Positions 41,740 through 50,647 of a stretch of 64,000 nt of DNA are shown here, piece after piece. The first letter of the stretch is position 1, and every line of letters starts with the position of its first letter. Below the pieces are notes generated by a model, which was not told the origin of the DNA, did no database searches, and worked only from the letters and a program-made list of their open reading frames with translations. The position numbers were made by a program, and so were the translations under genes. The DNA is taken from positions 62,001 through 126,000 of the forward strand of contig NZ_QVMJ01000009.1 of assembly GCF_010500955.1 (NCBI RefSeq), in the 5' to 3' direction. This stretch comes from Bacteroides sp. 519. GTDB taxonomy: Bacteria > Bacteroidota > Bacteroidia > Bacteroidales > Bacteroidaceae.

Positions 41740-42564
41740 CTATTTATTAAGGTATGTTCGCATAAGAACCGAATTGGCAAGTTCCGGAAGCATTGATAGT
41801 GCCATTGGATCATCAACTGGCTGATTGTTAATGACATATTCTATAAACTCTCTAGCTGTTTTTATGGCAACATGTAATTTTTCGCCCAATGCCAGATGTG
41901 TAGCAATACTAGCCGAGAAAATGGTTGAGGCCCCATGAATGTTAGTGGTATTAATTTTGTTACCAAAGAATTCCCAGTTGTCACCATCGGGTATGTACAA
42001 AACATCATAAGTACCACTATCCAGAAAGTTTGCTGCTTTTATTAATATGGGTATTCGGTGGTGCTCGGCCAAAATCCGGGCTGTTTCTTTAATATCATCC
42101 TGTGTTAGATGCCTGATACCTGTGAATACTTCCGCCTCTGGCAGATTGATTGTCATCAGGTTGGTAAAATGCAATAACTCATCTTTTATAATTCTTAGTG
42201 TTTCTTCATCTGTAATGTTGACATCGTCGGCAGTAAGCAAAACCGGATCATAAACTACATATTTGGGGTGATATTTGCGTAGGCAATCGGCAACAACTGT
42301 GGCCGATTCAGCATCACCAATCATACCAATCTTTACAACATCCGGTCGCATGTTTTCCATCACAAATTCAATCTGTTCGCGGATAATGTTGGCAGGAATT
42401 GAGTGGATGGATTTTATACCTTCTTTTTTCATTAATGCTATTGCTGTTATAACTGTTGTAGCATAAACACCTTGAGTGGAAATGGTTTTGATGTCAGATT
42501 GAATGCCAGCTTCACCTGTGTTATTAGAACCAGCAATGGATAAAACAGTAGGAAATTTCTTCAT
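41740..42564 (-). CDS. ThiD/PdxK-like kinase with altered anion-hole motif
   Basis: The 274-residue protein has the ribokinase-like ThiD fold: SIAGSNNTGEAGIQSDIKT at the start, VKIGMIGDAE, YDPVLLT and INLPEAEVFTG in order. The usual ThiD motif GTGCT, which makes the anion hole and carries the Cys, is GASTI here (NIHGASTIFSASIATHLALG). ThiD phosphorylates hydroxymethylpyrimidine for thiamine synthesis; pyridoxal kinases of this superfamily also exist. With Gly to Ser and Cys to Thr at the active site, activity or substrate may differ. No thiamine genes are nearby. It has its own promoter. Confidence 0.8.
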   Translation of the reverse strand: MKKFPTVLSIAGSNNTGEAGIQSDIKTISTQGVYATTVITAIALMKKEGIKSIHSIPANIIREQIEFVMENMRPDVVKIGMIGDAESATVVADCLRKYHPKYVVYDPVLLTADDVNITDEETLRIIKDELLHFTNLMTINLPEAEVFTGIRHLTQDDIKETARILAEHHRIPILIKAANFLDSGTYDVLYIPDGDNWEFFGNKINTTNIHGASTIFSASIATHLALGEKLHVAIKTAREFIEYVINNQPVDDPMALSMLPELANSVLMRTYLNK

Positions 42565-42591
42565 GTTATTCTTAGATTAATGTGGTGAAAG

Positions 42592-42624
42592 CAAATATAA
42601 AAATAAAAAATAGATCTCACCAAA
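42592..42624 (-). promoter_or_regulatory. Promoter of the ThiD-like kinase gene
   Basis: The minus strand reads TATATTTG at 42592-42599, with TTTG 21 bases upstream (42621-42624), a good Bacteroidota -33/-7 pair. Confidence 0.7.
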
Positions 42625-42900
42625 ATAGTTACAGTTTTTTCCGGAACAGATTAATAAAAAGACATTCAGAACAATACAATAACTACATAATGAACAAGTG
42701 TGAGAAACGATTCTTGATTAGACTGGTTTTTAGAAAGTTAGATGCTTTATGTAAGCTTTACAATTACCACTTAAACTTACGTTGTAAAATACATATTGTA
42801 TTTTGTATGATAACTTAATTTGTTCTTATTGTACTTGATAAGATATTTATCTTTCTGATAAAGAGTGTTTTATAACATATCGAAAAGTCTATTTGTGATA

Positions 42901-42930
42901 TTGATAAAACAAAATTAGTTTGTATGTTTG
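42901..42930 (+). promoter_or_regulatory. Promoter of the xylose operon
   Basis: TTG at 42901-42903 and TATGTTTG at 42923-42930 have a 19-bp spacer; AAAAAGGAGA before the ATG at 42950 is a purine-rich ribosome-binding region. Confidence 0.7.
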
Positions 42931-42949
42931 CAAATAAAAAGGAGATATT

Positions 42950-43684
42950 ATGCAAGCTGAATCAACAAAAATACCTTTAGCCAATAACCATATATCGGTA
43001 GACTGTGTGGTGTTTGGCTTTGATAATGAGCAACTGAAAGTATTGTTGATAAAACGAATGGGGGAGGAGAACGGAACTGTTTTTCATGATATGAAACTGC
43101 CAGGTAGTTTAATATATATGGACGAGGATCTGGACGAAGCTGCTCAAAGAGTTTTGAAAGAACTTACCGGCGTTAAAAATATAAAGTTGATGCAGTTCAA
43201 AGCTTTTGGTTCTAAAAACAGAACAAGCGATCCAAAGGATGTACATTGGTTGGAACGGGCAATGGAATCGAGAGTGGAACGGATAGTTACTATTGCTTAT
43301 GTTGCCGTTGTAAAAATAGACCGGGCTTTGAGCCAATCTCTTTTAGATGAATATGAGGCATGTTGGATAGGGTTAAAGGATATTCCTACACTGGCTTTTG
43401 ACCATAACCTTATTATAAAGGAAGCATTGAAACATATTCGCCAGTTTATAGAAGTTAATCCTTCTGTTATGTTTGACTTGCTTCCCCGCAAATTTACAGC
43501 TTCACAGTTACGTGTATTATTTGAATTGGTATATGAGAAAGCTGTCGACGTACGCAATTTCCATAAAAAAATAGCAATGATGGAATACGTTGTTCAGTTG
43601 GAAGAGAAGCAAAAAGGAGTTCCTCACCGGGCAGCACGTTATTATAAGTTCGATCGTAAGATATATAATAAAATTAGAAAATAA
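42950..43684 (+). CDS. Nudix-family transcriptional regulator, probable xylose regulator
   Basis: The 244-residue protein has an N-terminal Nudix domain (about 10-150) and a C-terminal winged helix (PRKFTASQLRVLFELVYEKAVDVRNFHKKI, about 180-240). The Nudix box is degenerate: the REUxEE core is RVLKEL, so the metal-binding glutamates of hydrolases are missing, as in NrtR/AraR-type regulators. In Bacteroides the Nudix regulator AraR controls arabinose genes, and related regulators control xylose. Here the gene heads xylB-xylA-xylE on the same strand. The effector is inferred to be xylose or a derivative. Confidence 0.85.
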   Translation: MQAESTKIPLANNHISVDCVVFGFDNEQLKVLLIKRMGEENGTVFHDMKLPGSLIYMDEDLDEAAQRVLKELTGVKNIKLMQFKAFGSKNRTSDPKDVHWLERAMESRVERIVTIAYVAVVKIDRALSQSLLDEYEACWIGLKDIPTLAFDHNLIIKEALKHIRQFIEVNPSVMFDLLPRKFTASQLRVLFELVYEKAVDVRNFHKKIAMMEYVVQLEEKQKGVPHRAARYYKFDRKIYNKIRK

Positions 43685-43685
43685 G

Positions 43686-43775
43686 TATTGAGTTATGAGT
43701 TTTAAGTTGCGATACTGCATAGAAACTCAGAACTCACAACTCAGAACTCACAACTTAAAACTCAAAACTCAAAAT
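43686..43775. repeat. Word-mirror repeat (GAGTTNTNAGTT / AACTCAGAACTCA words)
   Basis: Left words TTGAGTTATGAGTTTTAAG (43688-43706) face a long run of AACTCAGAACTCACAACTCA and AAAACTCAAAACTC (43723-43772). The loop reads GCGATACTGCATAG (43709-43722), nearly identical to the loop of the repeat at 48241. It fills the gap from the regulator to xylB. Confidence 0.85.
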
Positions 43776-43776
43776 T

Positions 43777-45267
43777 ATGTTTTTATTAGGTTATGATATT
43801 GGCAGTTCATCTGTAAAAGCAAGTTTGGTTAATGCCGAAACAGGTAAAACCGTATCTTCGGCATTTTTCCCAAAAACAGAAGCAAATATTATTGCAGTAA
43901 AACCCGGATGGGCCGAACAAGACCCGGAAAGTTGGTGGGAATACCTGAAATGCTCTACTGCAGAAGTACTAAATGAATCAGGTATTAGCTCCGCAGAGAT
44001 TAAAGCAATTGGGATATCTTATCAAATGCATGGTTTGGTATGTGTGGACAAAGATCAGAAAGTGCTTCGTCCATCCATTATCTGGTGTGATTCTCGTGCG
44101 GTTCCTTATGGAGAGAAAGCTTTCAATACATTGGGTGAAGGTAAATGCCTGTCCCATCTGTTGAATTCGCCAGGTAACTTTACGGCTTCAAAACTAGCAT
44201 GGATTAAAGAACATGAACCCGATGTATATAGTCGTATTCATAAAATTATGCTTCCTGGCGATTATATCGCTATGCGTTTGAGTGGCGAGATTTGTACAAC
44301 AATATCGGGATTATCCGAAGGAATATTCTGGGATTTTAAAGAAAACAAATTGGCTGGTTTCCTGATGGATTATTATGGATTTGACTCTTCGCTTATTGCA
44401 GATATTAAACCAACTTTCTCTGAACAAGGCAAAGTAACCAGAGCAGTAGCCGAAGAGTTAGGATTGAAAGAAGGTATTCCAATTACTTATCGTGCTGGCG
44501 ATCAACCCAATAATGCACTTTCATTGAATGTGTTTAATCCGGGCGAAATTGCTTCGACAGCTGGAACATCGGGAGTAGTATATGGAGTGAATGGAGAAGT
44601 TAACTACGATCCTCAATCCAGAGTAAACACATTTGCTCATGTTAATCATCAGGCAGATCAAACACGTTTGGGAGTACTTCTTTGTATCAATGGTACAGGT
44701 ATACTTAACTCATGGATTAAAAAGAATATCGCTCCGGAAGGTATATCGTACAACGAGATGAATGTGCTTGCCTCGAAAGCTCCGATCGGAAGTGCAGGCA
44801 TCAGTATATTACCCTTCGGTAATGGTGCAGAGCGTATGTTGAACAACAAAGAAATAGGTTGTAGTATCCGTGGAATTGATTTCAATATGCATAGTAAACA
44901 CCATATTATCCGTGCTGCACAGGAAGGAATTGTGTTCTCATTTAAATATGGCATAGACATTATGGAACAAATGGGAATCCCAGTTAAGAAAATACATGCA
45001 GGTCATGCAAACATGTTCCTGAGCCCAATATTCCGTGAAACACTGGCAGGAGTTACAGGTGCAGTGATTGAATTGTATAATACCGATGGCTCGGTTGGAG
45101 CGGCCAAAGGTGCTGGTATTGGTGCCGGCATATATAAAGATAACAATGAGGCTTTTGCAACTCTTGAAAAACTGGATGTGATTGAGCCTAATATTGCTCA
45201 ACGGCAGGAATACGCAGATGCCTATGCACGTTGGAAACATCGTTTAGAAAAATCAATGGCTAATTAA
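43777..45267 (+). CDS. xylB: Xylulokinase
   Basis: The 496-residue FGGY kinase starts MFLLGYDIGSSSVKASLV (phosphate-1 loop). It has GISYQMHGLVCVDKDQKVLRPSIIWCDSRA (substrate region), YRAGDQPNNALSLN with the catalytic Asp, and a C-terminal adenosine-binding region GSVGAAKGAGIGAG. It phosphorylates D-xylulose with ATP in the cytoplasm. It lies between the Nudix regulator and xylA, each junction filled by a different word-mirror repeat. Xylulokinase and not another FGGY kinase is supported by the neighbours. Confidence 0.95.
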   Translation: MFLLGYDIGSSSVKASLVNAETGKTVSSAFFPKTEANIIAVKPGWAEQDPESWWEYLKCSTAEVLNESGISSAEIKAIGISYQMHGLVCVDKDQKVLRPSIIWCDSRAVPYGEKAFNTLGEGKCLSHLLNSPGNFTASKLAWIKEHEPDVYSRIHKIMLPGDYIAMRLSGEICTTISGLSEGIFWDFKENKLAGFLMDYYGFDSSLIADIKPTFSEQGKVTRAVAEELGLKEGIPITYRAGDQPNNALSLNVFNPGEIASTAGTSGVVYGVNGEVNYDPQSRVNTFAHVNHQADQTRLGVLLCINGTGILNSWIKKNIAPEGISYNEMNVLASKAPIGSAGISILPFGNGAERMLNNKEIGCSIRGIDFNMHSKHHIIRAAQEGIVFSFKYGIDIMEQMGIPVKKIHAGHANMFLSPIFRETLAGVTGAVIELYNTDGSVGAAKGAGIGAGIYKDNNEAFATLEKLDVIEPNIAQRQEYADAYARWKHRLEKSMAN

Positions 45268-45417
45268 TATGCCAATGTGCTAATATGCCAATGTGGCTAA
45301 TTGGCTGCGCACTTAAAAGTACAGAATACTATCAATTAAATTTATTAATAATAACATTGCCAACATCAATGAACCTACTAATTTGGCACATTGGCATATT
45401 GGCACATTAATCACATT
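45268..45417. repeat. Word-mirror repeat (ATGTGCCAATA word)
   Basis: Left words ATGCCAATGTGCTA (45270-45303) face TTGGCACATTGGCATA words (45383-45412). The word and the segment GGCTGCGC also occur at 13981-14179, 31 kb away. It separates xylB from xylA. Confidence 0.85.
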
Positions 45418-45424
45418 ATTTATT

Positions 45425-46741
45425 ATGGCAACAAAAGAGTTTTTTCCCGGAATAGAAAAAATTAAATTTGAAGGTAAAGACAGTAAAAATCCAATGGCTT
45501 ACCGTTACTACGATCCTGAAAAGGTTATTAACGGCAAAAAAATGAAAGATTGGTTGAAGTTTTCAATGGCTTGGTGGCATACATTATGTGCCGAAGGAGG
45601 CGATCAGTTTGGTGGGCCAACAAAGAAATATTCATGGAATACGAATACCGACAGAATAGCAAGAGCCAAAGAAAAAATGGATGCAGGTTTTGAATTCATG
45701 CAGAAGTTAGGAATTGAATACTACTGTTTCCATGATGTGGATTTGGTTGACGAAGCAGATACAATTGAGGAGTATGAAGCTAATCTGAAAGAAATTGTAG
45801 CTTATGCAAAACAAAAACAAGCTGAAACCGGAATCAAACTGTTGTGGGGTACAGCCAATGTGTTTGGTCATTTGCGTTATATGAATGGTGCAGCAACTAA
45901 TCCAAATTTTGATGTGGTTGCCCGTGCTGCTGTTCAAGTTAAAAACGCAATTGATGCCACTATCGAATTGGGTGGTACTAACTATGTTTTCTGGGGAGGA
46001 CGCGAAGGTTATATGTCTTTATTGAATACTGATCAAAAACGTGAAAAAGAGCACTTGGCTCAAATGTTGACTGTAGCCCGTGATTATGCTCGTGCACGTG
46101 GATTCAAAGGTACATTCCTGATTGAACCCAAACCAATGGAACCAACTAAACATCAGTATGATGTAGATACTGAAACTGTAATCGGATTCTTAAAAGCGCA
46201 TAATCTGGATAAAGATTTCAAAGTAAATATTGAAGTAAACCATGCTACATTGGCAGGACATACTTTTGAACACGAATTAGCTGTTGCTGTGGATAATGGC
46301 ATGTTAGGTTCAATCGATGCTAACCGTGGTGACTATCAGAATGGTTGGGATACAGACCAATTCCCGATTGATCAGTTTGAACTGGTACAGGCTATGATGC
46401 AAATTATCCGTAATGGTGGTTTAGGTGATGGAGGAACAAACTTTGATGCTCACATCCGTCGTAATTCTACCGATTTGGATGATTTATTTATTGCTCATAT
46501 TGCAGCTATGGATGTTATGGCACGTGCATTAGAAAATGCAGCTAACTTCCTGAACGAATCTCCATATAAAAAGATGTTTACTGAACGTTATGCCTCTTTC
46601 GATGCTGGTAAAGGTAAGGAATTTGAAGAAGGCAAGCTCTCTCTCGAAGATTTAGTAGCTTATGCAAAACAAAACGGTGAGCCTAAACAAATAAGCGGCA
46701 AGCAGGAATTGTACGAAGCAATTTTAAATATGTACATTTAA
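45425..46741 (+). CDS. xylA: Xylose isomerase
   Basis: The start at 45425 ([15 protein letters not shown]) gives 438 residues, the class II length; the upstream frame only translates the word repeat. Signature stretches are [20 protein letters not shown] with the catalytic His, [34 protein letters not shown] with a metal-binding Glu, [14 protein letters not shown], and [20 protein letters not shown] with metal-binding Asp residues. It converts D-xylose to D-xylulose in the cytoplasm, feeding xylB. Confidence 0.97.
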   Translation: MATKEFFPGIEKIKFEGKDSKNPMAYRYYDPEKVINGKKMKDWLKFSMAWWHTLCAEGGDQFGGPTKKYSWNTNTDRIARAKEKMDAGFEFMQKLGIEYYCFHDVDLVDEADTIEEYEANLKEIVAYAKQKQAETGIKLLWGTANVFGHLRYMNGAATNPNFDVVARAAVQVKNAIDATIELGGTNYVFWGGREGYMSLLNTDQKREKEHLAQMLTVARDYARARGFKGTFLIEPKPMEPTKHQYDVDTETVIGFLKAHNLDKDFKVNIEVNHATLAGHTFEHELAVAVDNGMLGSIDANRGDYQNGWDTDQFPIDQFELVQAMMQIIRNGGLGDGGTNFDAHIRRNSTDLDDLFIAHIAAMDVMARALENAANFLNESPYKKMFTERYASFDAGKGKEFEEGKLSLEDLVAYAKQNGEPKQISGKQELYEAILNMYI

Positions 46742-46745
46742 TTTA

Positions 46746-46828
46746 GTTGAGAGTTGAGAGTTTACAGTTGAGAGTTGCTTTGCAATTCTTGATCACTAAC
46801 TCTCAACTCTCAACTGTCAACTCTTAAC
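46746..46828. repeat. Word-mirror repeat (TTGAGAG word)
   Basis: Left AGTTGAGAGTTGAGAGTTTA (46745-46764) and ACAGTTGAGAGTTG face AACTCTCAACTCTCAACTGT (46798-46817) plus CAACTCTTAAC. The loop contains TTGCTTTGCAATTC. The word is the same as at 7201 and 33367. Confidence 0.85.
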
Positions 46829-46835
46829 TAATATC

Positions 46836-48239
46836 ATGGACAACGGTAGTAAAATTTATCTTTATGGTATAACAGCAGTGGCTGTTATAGGTGGATTACT
46901 TTTTGGGTACGACACTGCGGTTATTTCGGGCGCAGAGGGTGGCCTTGAAAGGTTTTTCATGAGTGCCACAGATTTTGAATACAATAAAGCATGGCATGGC
47001 ATAACAGCATCGAGCGCATTGATAGGATGTGTTATTGGTGGTGCTATCTCCGGAATACTTGCTTCGCGATTAGGCAGGAGAAACTCATTGCGTTTTGCTG
47101 CTTTACTTTTCTTCCTTTCTGCATTGGGATCTTATTATCCCGAATTCTTATTCTTTGAATACGGAAAACCAACTTATAATCTATTAATCGTTTTTAATCT
47201 ATACCGTATTTTGGGAGGTATTGGGGTTGGATTGGCTTCGGCAGTCTGTCCGATGTATATAGCCGAAATAGCTCCGGCAAACATGCGTGGGCGTTTGGTT
47301 TCCTGGAATCAGTTTGCAATTATCTTTGGTATGTTGGTAGTCTATTTTGTGAATTATCTTATTCGCAGCAATTTGCCTACTGCCAATGTGTTGGCCGATG
47401 CAATGGCGTCAGTTGGTTGGAGAAGAATGTTTCTGAGTGAAGCATTTCCAGCTGCATTGTTTGGTATCATGTTGTTCTTTGTACCCAAAACTCCACGTTA
47501 TCTGGTATTGAGTGGACATCCCAATGAGGCACTCGGAATCCTTGAACGCATTAATGGGAAAAAGAATGCAGCATCTATTTTAGAAGATATCAAAGCCACA
47601 GCCAAAGAAAAAAGTGAGAAGATATTTACGTATGGAGTAGGTGTGATTATCATTGGTATATTATTGTCGGTATTTCAACAGGCTGTAGGTATCAATGTGG
47701 TTTTGTATTATGCTCCCCGTATTTTTGAAAACATGGGATCAACAGGCGATGTTTCTATGATACAAACTGTTGTAATGGGCATCGTAAATATAATTTTCAC
47801 AGTGGTAGCTATTCTTACTGTAGATAAATTTGGACGTAAACCTCTGTTAATTATAGGTTCTGTAGGAATGATGATTGGTATGCTTGCTTTGAGTATCCTT
47901 TCGTTTATGGATGTTATCGGAATTGCAGCTTTGGTATTTATCATAATCTATACAGCATCGTTTATGATGAGTTGGGGACCAATCTGTTGGGTGTTAATCT
48001 CGGAGATTTTCCCTAATACCATTCGTGGTAAAGCAGTCGCTATTGCTGTGGCTGCACAATGGATAACAAATTTCCTTGTATCAAGTACATTCCCATCTCT
48101 ATCCGAATGGAGTATTGGTGGCACTTACCTTATATATGCTACCTTCTCTTTGTTATCAGCACTATTTGTATTGAAATGGGTGCCCGAAACAAAAGGCAAA
48201 ACATTAGAAGACATGTCTCGTTTGTGGAAAAAGAAATAA
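46836..48239 (+). CDS. xylE: MFS sugar:proton symporter, probable xylose importer
   Basis: The 467-residue protein has 12 helices and the sugar-porter signatures GGLLFGYDTAVISGAEGGL in TM1, RLGRRNSLRFAAL after TM2, GVGLASAVCPMYIAEIAPANMRGRLVSWNQFAI in TM4-5, QQAVGINVVLYYAPRIF in TM7, and PETKGKTLEDM at the end. Full-length XylE-type length and its position after xylA make D-xylose the likely substrate, imported with protons across the inner membrane. It is the last gene of the operon; a composite word repeat follows its stop. Confidence 0.92.
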   Translation: MDNGSKIYLYGITAVAVIGGLLFGYDTAVISGAEGGLERFFMSATDFEYNKAWHGITASSALIGCVIGGAISGILASRLGRRNSLRFAALLFFLSALGSYYPEFLFFEYGKPTYNLLIVFNLYRILGGIGVGLASAVCPMYIAEIAPANMRGRLVSWNQFAIIFGMLVVYFVNYLIRSNLPTANVLADAMASVGWRRMFLSEAFPAALFGIMLFFVPKTPRYLVLSGHPNEALGILERINGKKNAASILEDIKATAKEKSEKIFTYGVGVIIIGILLSVFQQAVGINVVLYYAPRIFENMGSTGDVSMIQTVVMGIVNIIFTVVAILTVDKFGRKPLLIIGSVGMMIGMLALSILSFMDVIGIAALVFIIIYTASFMMSWGPICWVLISEIFPNTIRGKAVAIAVAAQWITNFLVSSTFPSLSEWSIGGTYLIYATFSLLSALFVLKWVPETKGKTLEDMSRLWKKK

Positions 48240-48240
48240 A

Positions 48241-48370
48241 GGAGTTATCGCTAGGAGCTAGTAGTTAGTAGTTAGTAGTTAGTAGCTAGTAGTTAGTAGT
48301 TATGATACCGCATGGCTAGTAGCTACTAACTACTAACTAGTAGCTACTAACTACTCCTTTAACTCCTTCT
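48241..48370. repeat. Composite word-mirror repeat (TAGTAGTTAG word) flanked by GGAGTTA words
   Basis: GGAGTTATCGCTAGGAG, as in the TIR element, opens the repeat, and TCCTTTAACTCCTT closes it. Inside, about six GTAGTTA words (48258-48300) face their complement CTACTAA words (48317-48356). The loop GATACCGCATGG (48304-48315) nearly matches GATACTGCATAG at 43711. It probably acts as the downstream boundary of the xyl operon. Confidence 0.85.
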
Positions 48371-48439
48371 CTTCATCAAAAATAAAACTATATCTGTTAT
48401 TGGTTGTTTAATATGATAAATATGAAAACAACATAGATT

Positions 48440-49018
48440 ATGAAAAAAATATCAGTTATAGTTTTTATGGTTTTACTGTTTACTTCTTGTATGACTTATA
48501 ATACGTTAGATTTAAGTCAGTTAACTACAGGAATGACCAAAGCGCAGGTAATAGCCAGAATAGGTAGACCTCAAAGAATTCTTGCCGTGAATGATACCGA
48601 AGAGGGATATCAGGAAATACTGGAATATCGAACTGCAAGAGACGAGATTTATGCATTAGAATTCTGGAATGACAATCTCACGGGATATGAGTTCTTATAT
48701 GACGACATTAATTATGTTCCACCTGTGGCCCCTCCTTTGTGGTATCCGGATTATGGCAGGCCAATAGTTGTTTATCCCGATAGACCTCCTTATTATCCAA
48801 ACACACCAAGCAGGCCGAGTCAACCTAACCGACCTAATCGTCCGAACAAGCCCAATCGTCCGAACAAGCCGAACCGTCCGAGCAGACCAGAAACCAGTCG
48901 TCCTGAAATAAGTAGACCGGAAACGAGCCGTCCTGACTTAACAAGACCAACTCCCGGAACAGGGCCAAGTAGTCGTCCATCTACAGGTGGTAATACTAGC
49001 AGACCTACTCCACGCTAA
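48440..49018 (+). CDS. OmlA/SmpA-like lipoprotein with Arg-Pro-Asn-rich tail
   Basis: The 192-residue protein has signal peptide and lipobox LLFTSCMTY (Cys17). Residues about 25-90 resemble the SmpA/OmlA (BamE-like) fold, with LTTGMTKAQVIARIGRPQRI. The rest is low-complexity. A Pro-rich stretch is followed by NRPNKPNRPNKPNRP repeats and RPETSRPE repeats, encoded by near-identical 12-18 base units that can slip. The basic tail might touch peptidoglycan or other anionic polymer; this is a guess. A terminator follows. Confidence 0.75.
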   Translation: MKKISVIVFMVLLFTSCMTYNTLDLSQLTTGMTKAQVIARIGRPQRILAVNDTEEGYQEILEYRTARDEIYALEFWNDNLTGYEFLYDDINYVPPVAPPLWYPDYGRPIVVYPDRPPYYPNTPSRPSQPNRPNRPNKPNRPNKPNRPSRPETSRPEISRPETSRPDLTRPTPGTGPSSRPSTGGNTSRPTPR

Positions 49019-49047
49019 TTTCTGTTTTTAGTAACAATATTCCAAAA

Positions 49048-49082
49048 TGCCCCGGTATTTATCAATGCTGGGGCACTTTTTA
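49048..49082 (+). terminator. Rho-independent terminator after the OmlA-like gene
   Basis: TGCCCCGG (49048-49055) and CTGGGGCA (49068-49075) form a stem with one mismatch and a 12-base loop, followed by CTTTTTATC. Confidence 0.8.
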
Positions 49083-49179
49083 TCTACAATTTACACTTTA
49101 CTCTTAAGGAATATTTAATAATAATGTTACCTTTGTGCACAAAATTCGAAGTCTGTTAAAAGAAGTGATATAACTAATC

Positions 49180-50292
49180 ATGAAAGAAGAACTGAAAACG
49201 CAACAAGGTATTGAATCAACACAGGGAATAGAAGAACAAGAAATAGACTTGATTGAGTTAGCCCATAAAGTTTGGGACGAGAAAAAACTTATATTCAAGT
49301 GGTGTGGAATTGCAGTTGTTGTTGGGCTGATAGTAGCTTTTAGTATCCCAAAAGAGTTTTCGACCAGTGTAACGCTTGCTCCTGAATCAAAAGGGAAATC
49401 TTCTATGGGAAACATGGGTGCTTTAGCTGCAATGGCTGGAATAAATCTGGGAGGTTCCTCGGGTGAGGACGCTTTATCTCCGGAGTTATATCCTGATATT
49501 GTAAGTTCAACTCCTTTCCTTATTGAACTGTTTGAAATTCCTGTGCAATCTGCTGATGGCAAAATAAATACTACATTATATAATTATCTGGACGAACACC
49601 AACGTTCACCTTGGTGGGGTACTGTAATCTCTGCTCCATTTAAATTATTAGGATGGGGGATGTCTTTATTTCGGGAAAAACCGGAAGAAGGTGACGGAAA
49701 GTTGAATCCTTTCTGTTTAACACAAGATGAATCTAATATAGCAAAAGCTTTAAGCGATCGTATCTCTGTATCGGTAGATAAAAAGACAGGTGTAACTACC
49801 CTTTCAGTTATGATGCAAGATCCTTTGATTTCTGCTACCATGACCGATACGGTAATGGTGAGGTTACAAAATTACATTACTGATTATAGAACAAATAAAG
49901 CAAGAAATGATCTTGGCTTTACCGAAAAGCTTTACGAAGAAGCAAAAACAAACTATCATTTAGCACAACAAAAATATGCCAGTTATATAGATGGCAATAT
50001 GAATGTTGTACTGCAAAGTTACAGAACGGAACAAGAACGTCTTCAAAATGAAATGAATTTAGCTTATAGTCTCTATAATCAGGTTGCGCAACAATTACAA
50101 ATGGCCAAAGCTAAAGTACAGGAAATAACACCAGTATATACTGTAGTGCAGCCTGCAACAGTTCCTTTAAGAGCAGCCAAACCTAGTAAACCAATGATTC
50201 TTATCGGATTTGTTTTTCTGGCAGGTGTAGCTAGTGTAGGCTGGATATTGTTTATAAAAGATTTCATCGCAAACTGGAGAAATAAAAAATAA
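49180..50292 (+). CDS. Wzz-family polysaccharide chain-length determinant
   Basis: The 370-residue protein has TM1 at about 45-62 (WCGIAVVVGLIVAFSIP), a large periplasmic domain with a long coiled coil (about 245-310), the Pro-rich PATVPLRAAKPSKP segment and TM2 near the end (PMILIGFVFLAGVASVGWILF). This is the Wzz/FepE layout that sets O-antigen or capsule chain length. There is no tyrosine-kinase domain. No glycosyltransferase or Wzx/Wzy gene follows; instead a short UpxY gene and wbuC do, so it is an orphan chain-length gene. Confidence 0.9.
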   Translation: MKEELKTQQGIESTQGIEEQEIDLIELAHKVWDEKKLIFKWCGIAVVVGLIVAFSIPKEFSTSVTLAPESKGKSSMGNMGALAAMAGINLGGSSGEDALSPELYPDIVSSTPFLIELFEIPVQSADGKINTTLYNYLDEHQRSPWWGTVISAPFKLLGWGMSLFREKPEEGDGKLNPFCLTQDESNIAKALSDRISVSVDKKTGVTTLSVMMQDPLISATMTDTVMVRLQNYITDYRTNKARNDLGFTEKLYEEAKTNYHLAQQKYASYIDGNMNVVLQSYRTEQERLQNEMNLAYSLYNQVAQQLQMAKAKVQEITPVYTVVQPATVPLRAAKPSKPMILIGFVFLAGVASVGWILFIKDFIANWRNKK

Positions 50293-50296
50293 GCAG

Positions 50297-50647
50297 ATGT
50301 CAACAACAGAAGAAACAAAATGGTATGCTTTTCACATTATTCCTTATAATGAGAAAAAGGTGGTTGATGTACTTAATATAGCTGGTATTGAATTGTACAT
50401 ACCATTTCAAAAAGTAATTCGTAGATGGGGCGATGTTAAAAAGGAGATGAGTGTTCCGGTATTTCCGGGATTGGGATTTGCATCTGTCGATGAATTAGAT
50501 TTTGGTGTGTTGGAAATGATGAATGAGATAACATTATTCAGAGATAATGCGAATCAATATGTAACAATTCCGTCATCCCAAATAGAAATGATAAAAGAGA
50601 ATCCTACCAATATATATAATGTTTTCCCTAAAACAGATCGTGAATGA
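50297..50647 (+). CDS. UpxY/NusG-like antiterminator, NGN domain only
   Basis: The 116-residue protein starts MSTTEETKWYAFHIIPYNEKKVVDVLN and contains the NGN fold (FQKVIRRWGDVKKEMSVPVFPGLGFASV). Bacteroides UpxY proteins are about 170-190 residues, with a C-terminal KOW domain that is absent here. The frame ends cleanly and overlaps the next start (ATGA), so the short form looks stable and not a fresh break. UpxY proteins prevent early termination in capsule operons; an NGN-only form could interfere with others or act as a recruitment module. It lies between wzz and wbuC. Confidence 0.75.
   Translation: MSTTEETKWYAFHIIPYNEKKVVDVLNIAGIELYIPFQKVIRRWGDVKKEMSVPVFPGLGFASVDELDFGVLEMMNEITLFRDNANQYVTIPSSQIEMIKENPTNIYNVFPKTDRE

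Larger units (their letters stand above)
42565..42949. other. Intergenic region between the ThiD-like gene and the xylose regulator
   Basis: The 385-base divergent region carries a promoter at each end (42592-42599 and 42901-42930). The middle is AT-rich. It contains a 42-codon frame from 42690 (MNKCEKRFLIRLVFRKLDAL) with no recognisable family and no promoter, probably chance. No word repeat is present. Confidence 0.5.

Noticed and set aside
42582..42818. 78-codon plus-strand frame before the xylose regulator
   Set aside because: It starts inside the divergent ThiD-like promoter region, has no promoter of its own and no recognisable family.
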